Of a stretch of DNA of 64,000 bases, positions 49,601-60,800 are shown in pieces. A model generated the notes under the pieces. That model saw only the letters and a list, made by a program, of their open reading frames with translations, ran no database searches and had not been told where the DNA came from. This DNA is from Vanilla planifolia (lineage: Eukaryota; Streptophyta; Magnoliopsida; Asparagales; Orchidaceae), in contig CM043875.1 of assembly GCA_023846275.1 (NCBI GenBank), positions 25,834,851-25,898,850 of the forward strand, in the 5' to 3' direction. Position 1 is the stretch's first letter. Each line of letters opens with the position of its first letter. Made by a program: the position numbers and the translations under genes.

Positions 49601-52055
49601 TAATGTAATTTTAACTCATGAGTTAGAACCTTTGAACTTCGGATATCTATCCAAAAGTATATTAAGCACAACTTGAACTCCTATTTAATATAAATCCCTT
49701 TACAAAAGGATTTGCAATTTTTCCTTTTTTGTATATGAAATGTGCTCCATTAATGCAGAAGACATGTTCTTCAACTAGTAGTTCACATTATGGTAGTTAT
49801 TGCTCGCTAATTAGGTATGCCAATATTGTATTTCATCAAGTGCTCCTATTAATGCAAGAATGTACAGAATTTTGGGGACTAACACAAACAGTTTAAATGA
49901 TTATTTGGCATGTAATACATTACAAATCAATAGAAAAATCCAATAACTTCTCCTTCCATTAAGAGTCAAACACTTCCATAAATGGAAGCTCAATAAGTAT
50001 GACCTCTTCAACCATTCATTGTTTGAGAAAGTCTAAAAAGAATATGGCTGTCAAAAATTGATAAATAATATTGGTTAATTGAAAAATTTATCAATCGTGA
50101 CCAATATTTTATATGCTTTAAAAATTACTAAGTGTAAAAAATATCCACCCACAGTTGTTTAAAACATTTTCTACAACTTATACATATTTGGGCTTTAATA
50201 ATAATGACTCTCTAATTTGTGATTTACTTAATCAACATGTTTTGAGCACATTTAAAAACACCAACACAAAGAATCTATCAACCACACGATAGATCATTGT
50301 TTGTAGGATTTATCTTACATTATATGACATTATGGATTGTTTACATTTAAATGGATGCTAACCACCAAAGTCTAGGGGTCACAAGTTAGAATGATGATTG
50401 ATTATTACCCAAAAAAATGAATTGCATTTTTACTAAATCAGGATCAAATTGAAGCATAACAAGTCTCCCAAGTTGATTCAAATAAAAATTTTATGAACCA
50501 ATGATAAGCAAAGTCTAGATCGGATTAAATTTGCTCAAAATTCGATGAAAATAATTATAGATTTATGAACATATTTACATATTAATCAAATAAAAATACT
50601 TAGAAACATAAAGAAATAAATATATGGAATCGTAATAGCATATTGATACATTTAATATGATAAAATATACAAACTTATTTATAATTGAGAATTTGACTAA
50701 AAGTTCAAAATTTAATCAAAAACCAATTCGATCTTAGCTCGAATTGGTAACCAACAAGCATTTAGTCTGACTTGAGATCAAATCAAATCCTTCTTGTCAA
50801 TTGGATCATGGCAAAAAACTTCAATCCAATCTTGAAACAAGGACATATCAACCATGTGAACCTTAGTCTTTTAGGGCTCACCATCTTAAATGCAAACTGG
50901 ACCCATCTAACAACTCCATAACTACAAATATTAGATATATACAAGTCGTGCTGCAGCATAAAGAGATTTCGACTTCATCAAGAAGACCTGCTTAATGTGA
51001 ACGAGGCATACCTCTTTCAAAAGGATGCTCTTGGATCCCCAAACAGACATTATAATTGTCCCATGCAAAAGAGAGAACAGCATCATGCCATTTGCAATCC
51101 ATATGTGATACCTAACAGAAGCCTCAAACTGAATTCCAACTACCCTGAACAATGCCATCCCTCTCAGAATTGGCAGCAGCAGCACAGCAAGGCATGCTTC
51201 ACTTAGTGAACCAAATCGAACACCTAGAGACATCATCTTGAGTTGCATCCTGTACCAAAATAACCAAGTTTATCATCAACAAATAATAGATGAATCGCTA
51301 GTTGTAAAATTAAAAGGAAACATTTGATGGCAAATTGATCAACATTTTGCATTCACTGATTGATATTGTATATAGAGTATTGAAAAGTTAACATTAGACC
51401 TTGGTTATTTCCCCTAATTCAAGCAACGTGTATTCCATTTAATGATCTCACCATACCCGTTTAAATGTAATGTCTTTGAAGGTGTAATTCTCTTGAAATC
51501 ACTGGAGACATTAGAATAATATGTCCATAAAAGGAAGATGACAAAACATAGCATGCCAAGTAGCTCTCCAAGTAATAATACACCAAAAGGGCTAGTAGAG
51601 ATCACTGGAAGAGAGAAGCCTGTTGAAAGATGAGCTTTTTTCTCCCTGTAAAACCAAAAACTGAAATCAATCTGCACTCAATAATTCAGATTCAGAAACT
51701 GGTTTTAAGGCAAATTAGTTACATAAAACCTGAGCCTGCAATCACTGGAACTAATAGATACATATGAATACGATATGACAGCTGCAACAAGAAATGGGAA
51801 GCAGAAGACCACGACGTTGAGACCTGAACATATAGGATCGTAATTTTACAGATAACAAACCCCCTGTTTGCAAATATTACGAAACACGTATTTACCGGAT
51901 TCTCCTATGAACGTCGATCCAGCTCTGCCCTCAGCGACATGCCATGATCTCTTCCACAACCTGGTTGGTTTCAAAATCCAGATACATGTCCATACCGCAA
52001 GCATGGCCACCATGGACAATCTCAGGACCATCACAAGACTTCGTTTTGACTCCAT
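46656..52055 (-). CDS. FRO: Ferric reduction oxidase (ferric-chelate reductase), FRO family
   Basis: Eight exons on the minus strand: 52055-51896, 51823-51730, 51645-51457, 51249-51012, 48553-48226, 48138-47880, 47672-46993 and 46843-46656, giving 711 residues, normal for FRO. FROs move electrons from cytosolic NADPH through FAD and two haems across a membrane to reduce Fe(III) or Cu(II). Haem ligands are predicted at H196/H210 (YHIWIANGMMLFSLLH) and H271/H284 (IHNLYIVFILFFLLH), with the usual spacings of 14 and 13. The FAD site is HPFS (359-362). NADPH contacts are GPYGP, GGSGITPF (432-439) and CGP (669-671). Two more membrane segments lie between the NADPH halves (WRAGITGLASIVFLICILC and VYDLFVICSFAIAITSCIM). 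The end FHSINFSL parallels the FRO ending (x-S-I-x-F-S-x). Intron 4 is 2.5 kb. Whether the site is plasma membrane or organelle cannot be told; no plastid-type leader is evident. Confidence 0.94.
48554..51011 (-). other. Long fourth intron of the FRO gene
   Basis: AT-rich, no exon or mobile-element domain recognised. A short resemblance between about 49056-49102 and 49646-49694 (GTATATTAAGC.CAAC, then CCTATTT) could be a trace of an old terminal repeat pair 590 bp apart, but it is too weak to call. Confidence 0.5.
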
Positions 52056-53127
52056 GACTTCTATGGATTCCTCCTATTTGGATCGGGTTTAAGTAGAAAG
52101 GAGGGAACAAGTGGAAGATAAAAAGCTCGGTGGAATGCCCACGGCTGCGGTTGTGGTTTATCCTCAATAAGGCCCCTTTCTTGGTGCAAAAAGCGAGTGG
52201 TGTTGATAGCTCGAGCTTTTGCATTTTCTTTCTCGCAATCATTAATGATTCCAGCTTATGCGTTAGAATTAGGGTTGACAATGTGCCAGTAAATGCAATT
52301 GCCGGTCTACTTCATCTTTCCGCTGATTTCTCTCTTTAACATCAGCAACTGATATTTCCAAGTCCGCTCCACACCATCGAAGAGATACTGTCAAAGGTCA
52401 CTCCTCTCTATTCATAGCAGTTGCCAATATCGTCTTCCTTCCACGTTCAGAATCGTAAAACCTAGTTGGTTCCCATTCATTTTATCCTACAACATCGCCA
52501 ACTTTTGTATGGTCATTGAGAACATCATTAAGTAAGATCCTAGTACGGGCATAAAATTTATTTAATAAAAATTTTAAATTGTTTTGTTTAAAATTAAACT
52601 ATAACATTTAGCTTTTTCAATGATAATTCATTGTTTTAAAAATAATTTATGATGTTCATAGATTATATTAGTGATATTTTAAATTTAAATTTTTCTTGAA
52701 AATTAGGTTTACATAAAAATATGAGTTAGCTAAAGACAAAAAATAATAAAAATATTTAATAATTAATTTGGCACCTTGAATTATCATAATGATCCTAATT
52801 ATTTATGTTAAGTTGTTCGAGTTGATTATAAACCAAGTTGTGGATTTTAGACAAGTTCTTCTTCAAATTGTATAATTGAAATTAGGTGATTTTGTTTATT
52901 ATAAGATAATTATATACTCTTTTTTGGAATTTATTGTAAGACGACTCTATTTGTATAGCTATTCATGTATGTTATTATTTTATTTAAAATTTTTCTTTGT
53001 TTTGTTACATGTTGTAATTGGTAAGCCTTTGTACATATTATTGTTCAATTTATCTTAGATATATTATTTTATAATATTTTGTTTATATGATAACAAAGTC
53101 TATCAAAGAAGTATATAAAATTTGAAT
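52056..53127. other. FRO promoter side and AT-rich spacer
   Basis: The first ~450 bases are moderately GC-rich and probably contain the FRO leader and promoter. No iron-response element could be assigned by eye. Frames here on both strands have no family match. The remainder is AT-rich. Confidence 0.45.
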
Positions 53128-54558
53128 TATTACTCTTGTACTAATCTGAAACAATCCCTTTTAAAGTGATCAATAATGCTTGTCGATTAGTCACCTTGTA
53201 CACAGATTATAAGCTGATCACTAATCCAAACTTGCATTGTCCTTTGTAACAAGTGTTGACTAAATAAAAACTATTATATTGGCATGTTTGTAATGAGAGA
53301 TGCTATCATGATTGGAAATTAGGCATACTACTGATTAACATTATTAGTAAGTTTGAATTGAATTCCTTTTTAAAAGATTATTAGGATAAATGTGTGATGC
53401 AAAAAAGAATTTGTCATTGTGAGATGGTGTGATGATGGGTGTAAAAGAAGTAAAGAGATTGTTTTTATTAATGCTTATAGCAAGATTACAAAAGAAGAAG
53501 CGGCACAATGAGCTCTTATTATTAGGAGTTTAAGTTGACACCCGGACAATAAGTGGTCGAGGACTCATTTTTCCCTCTTTACTTATCTATGAATTTTCTT
53601 AATGTCTCAAAAGATTTTTTTAATATTTTAAAATAATGACATCACATATAAAAATCATAATTTTTTTCTTTATAACTGATTTAGGATAATTAATATCTAC
53701 ACTCTTAAAAAAGCGTGTTAAAAGAAGCTACACTCTTGTTACTATAAATTAGTAATTTATTGTTAAAATTGTAAATTTGAGTAGTATTATTTTCATTATT
53801 AGTGCTGATGAATTAAAAATTTAGTTAAACTAAAATAAGTTATTTGCATATTTCCTTTATAGTTGTATTGTTTTTTTAATTATAATAAAAAAACTTGTGA
53901 CTCATAATCTTAAATATTGCATAATTACATTAATATAAAGATATTCATATTTTATGTAGTATATGTGAAATTTCTTTCAAATATAGGGAATGAGATTTAT
54001 ACAATAAAATCATTATTATTCTATAATGTTACTATAAATTAAATCTAAGCACCCTTAAAATGGTTATTAAAATCTTGATAGAACTCATATTTTTTTTTAC
54101 ATAACATTAAAGAAACTTTTGCCCTAAGCAAACAGTATATTAGATGATATAAAAGTAGATGATGAATTAACAATAAAATTGATAAAAATAAGTAAATAGA
54201 ACTAAAAGTATTGCTCTTATACTAATCCTGAGTAATCAATTTCAAACTAATCAATAACACTTGTTAATAGGTCTCCTTAATATATAAGATATATGCTAAT
54301 TAATGATTCATATTTGATCACATAATTCTTTTATGATAATTGAATGAAAACTACTCTCTTAACATCTTTGTATGATGGATAGTATCATAATTAAAAATTA
54401 AGCTTAATAGAATTGAGTCTAATTATTTTTTTAAAAAATAATTAAGAGAAATGGGTGATTTAAAAAATAAAGAATAAAAATATCATTACATGATGGTATA
54501 ATGATAGGCATAAAAAAATAAAAAGATTATTTTTATTAATGCTTATAAATAAATTATT
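53128..54558. repeat. Diverged pair of about 350-bp direct repeats, 1.08 kb apart
   Basis: Copies at about 53128-53488 and 54207-54558 share TACTAATC.TGA, the G/T-rich CAATAA..CTTGT, TGAATGAAAACTA or the matching TAAATAAAAACTA, ATGGTATAATGAT or GATGGTGTGATGATGGG, and TTTTTATTAATGCTTATA at the end. No coding frame between them. Either an old small LTR-type element or a simple segmental duplication, sitting just upstream of the F-box gene. Confidence 0.65.
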
Positions 54559-54811
54559 AAATTTATCTTTTATTATAAAAGGTTAAAAATATATAACTAA
54601 AAAAAAAAGATACTATAAGTTGGCACCTCTGCATCAATGGGGTTTTATAAACAATTGATGGAACCTTTCAATATATTCTAAATATGGGATAAAAGTTTTA
54701 ACTGATGAGAATTATTGTGACACGTGGCGCATGTAGGGAAACTCCAAATAGTAGCACCATTTCAATTGAGGGATTGCTTCGAATGCGCCGATTAACTGCA
54801 GCAGCTCGAGG

Positions 54812-57800
54812 ATGGAGCCGAGCAGCAACGGCAGCGGCGGTGAGAGACGTCGCGCTACCGCCGTGCGCTTGGAAGGAGGGAAACGTGGCCGTGCTTCGGC
54901 AGTTTCTACTTTCTCTGTTCACAACCTCGGTGCCGACGTCCTCTGCATCATTTTCTCGCATCTCGATCCAGGAGAACTCGTTCGGTGCGCCGCCGTCTGC
55001 AAGATGTGGTGTATAAGCTTCTCTATCGCTGCATGTGTTTTGTTTTTGTTAGTGTATTGCTTTAGCGTGTGGAGATAATTGAAAGTTGTATTATAGCTAC
55101 TACCTGTCGAATTTGACACTAGGGAAACACAAGCATCATTTATGAAAATGTTAGAAGACGAGGTCGTGGTCAAGTTATAGAGTTTACTGTTGGCTAAATC
55201 AAGAGACGGGCGTGATCCTCGATAATTTGTTTTGGCATGGATACTGTATAATTTTGTTTTATATGTTGTCTGTTCATTTCATTTAGCCTTTGGGTTTGCC
55301 CGTGCTTCCTATAGCTTGTTGGAAAATTTTATTTGCTTTTTTCTTTTTGGTTTGGATCATATGCAATTTGACCGCTTAGCTTATTCAAGTTCAAACAGAT
55401 GTATTATAGTTCTCTCAAAAGAAAGAAATGAACAAAACTTATCTTGACTTGTTAAATTGGCATGATTTATATGCTATACATCCCTAACAACCCTTTTCCC
55501 GTGCAATGCATGGGATATTGATAGTATGATACTAAATTTATGAATTTTATCACGTTAAACCATATTCAAGGAAGGCCTCCTATGTGAACTGTGTCATAGC
55601 ACAAATAATAATGTATTGAATTGATATTTGGTTGGGTAATGCCTTGTTTTGAATTTGTTTTTGTAGAAAAACAAATATTCTAGGTTACTTTGCAATTCAC
55701 TATCTATTTCTATGTCTTGGACTTAGGTGCCAATTGTTTCTATTTCATAGGGGAAGCATTAAGATTATTGGCATATGATAGGAGATCACTTGTAAATTTT
55801 GTTGTTCGTTTTTTGGAATGAAAATCATGTAGTTTGAAACATTGTTTGCATCATAAAGGTAATGCCATGAGACAACACATGTTTATATCTTGCATCAAAA
55901 GGAGCCATGAAATACTGTTCAAGGCTTATCTATTAATATCACATATATATTTGCTATGGACACTCATCAATATTTGATGGATGTTTCGCCAATGAACCAC
56001 ATGCCTATTTAATATTGATTGATATTTGTGGTATTGTTGTATACTCATGCTTTATAAGGGAAAGTTTTATGCACTAATATATTGTTTTTTATTTTTTTAA
56101 TTGAAAAACTTATTTCAATTTACTTTTCTTGGTTTGTTGTGTGTGTTTTTTTTTGTTTTAATTATTAACTCTTTTTGCAGGAATAACATAATTTTCACCT
56201 CCACTTTGATGAGAGATTTGTATGACAAAATAATTTTGCATACAAGATTATTTGCTAACCACTCAAATTCCACTGAAACACCTATGAAGTTCTTTGAACG
56301 TCTAGCTTTAGAACAACATAAAGCATCTTTGATTGGAAATTCTGCTGAAGTTTATCAATGGAATGTTCACTCTTCAAGGTATGTCATTACATGCTGACAT
56401 CTCTTCACAATTTTAATTTTTTTTTTCTAATTGACCCAATTTTTATGTTTCATGATTTGCTTGGATGATTAAGTGTGTTGATATCTATGCTATATAGCAA
56501 ACACATTGTTAGGTAAATATGAAGTAAAATGCATATTTTATGAACTTAAACATTTGGGTGAATTTTGATAACTTCTATTATATAATTGTAAAACAGTTGA
56601 TTCTACATCATTTTTATGTGATAAGGTGCAAACTAGTGGATTCTACATTGCTTGTATGCATTTATTTGATGCTTCATAACAATGACATATTTCATTGTAT
56701 TATTAATAACTAACCTTTATTGTAAGAACTATACTAATGAATTATTTATTATTATTATAAATGCTTTCTTGTTATTGAATGAATTTTTGATGTGCATGGG
56801 ATTTTCTCTTAACATTGAAATTGTAGCAAATACAAAATATGTCTATGTAGTATTTATTGAACCTTTGGTTTTGCATTATTTGTTTGATGAGCATAAACCT
56901 ATTGTATTTATGTTTTTAATGTTTTTCTTTGAATGTGTTTTAGATTATGTTTATCAAGATTTAGTAAGAATTACTCAATTGGAGAGTTTGATCAAATAAC
57001 TTATATAGCAATTTACTTGAAAAGATATATTAAGGAGTATTAGTGGTTTTGCTCAAGCTTGGCTCAACTTTAGATTTTAGAGCCAATTAGATTTGTTCTT
57101 TTGGGATGGCTAAATTACTTGGTGATATTCATCTATACATTACTTGTGATTAAATTGTTAAATTCTTCCTTTAAATATTTATGTGGCACAATTAATAGTA
57201 CATTTAATGTATTCATTTGTTAAATATCATCTTGGTGTTGTTATGATCGCTAAAATTGTATTAAGATTTTATTAAATATCATTTTATGTTGCTTTTAATC
57301 TTACACAAATATTTGTTTTGAAAAACTAGTTTAAAACATGTAAATTAAAGCAATGATTTTTATTGTATAGTAGTTGTAAAGTATGATAGTCGATATTATA
57401 TTTAGATGATCTATTTTTTGACATATATTTGTACTTAGTAGTGAACTAGTGTCAAGATCGTACAGGTACAATATATCCATTATGCTGACAATCGCTGGCT
57501 GAATTATTTGTGAGTGTACAAAATTGGTTGTATAAAGTATTGTATGAACGTTGTCTGATCTTTGAGGGTTGAGTTTACAATTGTGTCATATTAGTACAAA
57601 GTCTATTTCTTACAAATACACAACTTATTTTCTCTTAGAATTCACATTGAGTATATGTTAGATAGGTATGATTTTATGTTTTCTATTATTAAGTTTAAAT
57701 TCTCTTAACATGAGTGTTATATATATAGTATAATATGAAGCCTATGTGTTGTAATTGTACTTTCGTTAATAGATGCGCATAGTGCATTGTATAGTATGAA

Positions 57801-60800
57801 GTTTATGTTGTAATTGTACATTCGCTAATAGATGTTCTTACTGTATCATTTTGGTATGATATTTATCTCGTACGAGTATTCGAACCAATATTAAAATTGT
57901 TTCATGTATACGTTAATAGATCAGTCTTTTATAATCACTGTTAAATATAAGGTATAAACGTGTCATCGTATTAATACGATTGTTATATCATATGAGTATG
58001 TCTAACATTCAGTATATGTTGTGCGTAGTACTAAAATGATTTGTGCATCAGACTAGTATGATATATATTAAAACTGTTAGTTTATATATTTTTTGAATTG
58101 TTTATTGTTGTATTATAATAATAGTAATTGTATTAGTATTTTTAGTTATTAAGAATTTTTTGTGGGCATACGAAAACGATTTATAATCAGATTAATATAT
58201 CAAGTTTTGTACACTTTTGTTGCTGTTGTATTAATATGATAGTATATATCGTATGAGTATAATGTGTTTTCTAGTTGAGATAATTTAAGTAAAATTTGCA
58301 TCGTATAAGAAGTCTTAGTGTATGATCATGGCGTACATTTTCTTGAGAGCTCAATTTCAGGTAAATATGATCATGGCGTACATCATTATAAGCTTGGTAA
58401 TTAGATCCCAATTCTATTTAGTAATACATTTAAAAACAGTAAAAATGATTTTATTAAGAGCATTGTATTTCATGTTTTCTTTCGAAACCGTTTGTTGTTG
58501 AATTAGTTTTGTCTTTGAGAGAATTAATTGTTATAGATTAAAAAAAATCTTAATTACACAAATTACCCTCCCTCTTGAGGCTGTCGAGTTCTCTTCAGTA
58601 ATTGTAGGCACATCTCATTGTTGACAAATATTATGATGTTTAGCTTATACATGGTAATGTGTGTCTTCTAAAAACCTGTATTTGATATTTCAATTGCAAT
58701 TCTACATCAGTGATAATGCATAAAATGTTAGGATGAGTGGAGTAGATGGTGTAAGTGCTAATAGGATTGAATGTGATGATTAACAAAAATAGCAACATAT
58801 AAAGATTAAAAACAAAAGAAGAGCATGAGAATCTTTGTAGCTTGGCTACAAATCTGGCCATGCCAACGAAAGAGGAGAATATTTTAGTTGTCAAGTAACA
58901 AAATAGTAGCATACAAAATATTGAATAAATAATTCTTTTTCTTAAACCTAAAGGACATCTAAATTTTTACTACAGAAACCCTTTAAATTTTTCTAAATAA
59001 ACATGTTTATTTAGAAGGATAAATATATTGCACGTGATGATGATGATAGTATGATGTAGCCTCAAATATCAAAATTGAAATTTCAAATTGTTAATAATAT
59101 TGGTGAAGAGCTTTTCCAAAATGAATGGGATGTCATGGTTCTTGTTGTCTGTTATCACTTTTAGGGTTTCTATATATATTTATATATATGCATATTTATG
59201 AAAATCATAAATAGGCTAGCAGTACATTTCACAAAAAATATATATTAAATTATTACATTTTTCAAGATTATTGTAATGAACTTAAATTAAAAAATTCAAA
59301 TATACACAATGTTAAGTTTGTTTTCTTCAAACAAATAATATTGTAAATTTAAAATTTGAATATATTAATATTAAGACAGTTTCAATAATTCTTTCTTTAG
59401 ACTTGACTTCATGATTATATCAAAATTATATCTTTTTTGACTTCTCTTTAGTCTGAGTTTTCAAGCTTCTAATATCCTCAAGGGCAAAGTATCACATAAT
59501 CTTATAAAGCTCATGTTCTTTTTGGATTTATCATCGATAATAAACCTCATAAACATTTTGCTTCAATTTGGCATGGAATTATAGAAAATTAACATGCAGT
59601 TTTTGTAGAATTTTTTTTAACCTTGTTGTCTTGCATTAAATGCTATCATGGTACAATTCGATACTTAGATTGACATGTCATATTGAGATTTATTATCTTG
59701 ATATCTGGGAGTCTTCTCCTCAACAATTTCCCCACAATGTTCGTGAATTTTAATTGCAGTTTTATGACCAATCTTGTGTTTACTCAGATCACAATGTTGC
59801 CACAAATTAACCAAGGTTGATGAATTAAAATATGTTTTTCTCACAATTGCACCTTTCAACATGTAGAGTTTATCAATTCCCTTAACCTAAATGACAACTG
59901 ATGCACCTTTGTAAACTCGAAGGAACATAGTGTCTCCAATGAACCCATATCCTTCACAACAAAGTGCATTAAACTATGCAATATTCTTTCTTTGATCTAG
60001 AACATACTTAACACTAAGTAATTTTTTTATCATGTTATCATGAGTATTCAGCCTTATTGTGCTAGGATCGACTATTTTATACTCTTTATGGTTTCGTTTG
60101 TAAAAGTAAATCCGTGATTCATTGATTTTTGTGTGTTTCTTCTACAGTTATTGAGAGATTATTATTGAAATATGAATCTGAGATTTTTTTTTACAATACT
60201 TGCATTTGATGAATCGATAAAGTTAGTTTCCAGCTAATAAGCCACCTGATTTCATTCCGTAAGAATATAAGAACAAACTTGCTTGTGCTAGTTGAATCAA
60301 TGATGACTATTCAGCCTTATTGTGCTAGGATCGACTATTTTATACTCTTTATGGTTTCGTTTGTAAAAGTAAATCCGTGATTCATTGATTTTTGTGTGTT
60401 TCTTCTACAGTTATTGAGAGATTATTATTGAAATATGAATCTGAGATTTTTTTTTACAATACTTGCATTTGATGAATCGATAAAGTTAGTTTCCAGCTAA
60501 TAAGCCACCTGATTTCATTCCGTAAGAATATAAGAACAAACTTGCTTGTGCTAGTTGAATCAATGATGACTATCTTCAAGAAAAGGCTTATGCAGATCAT
60601 AAAGGATCTGACCGTGAGCAGTCTGGACAATAACAGGAGCATGTTCTTCAATCTGAGCCATGAATCTGTGGTGTTTACCAATAACTCATTTAAGACCTTC
60701 ACAAAAGCCTCTATATTTTAGAGCTTTCATAGAAGCATGGTTCCATTAGCATGATCATTCCTGAACAGAAAAATCAAATGCAATCTCAATGCCACCTTTG

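Noticed and set aside
56682..56999. 105-residue frame in the F-box gene intron
   Set aside because: Ile/Leu/Phe/Tyr-rich translation expected from AT-rich DNA; no domain.
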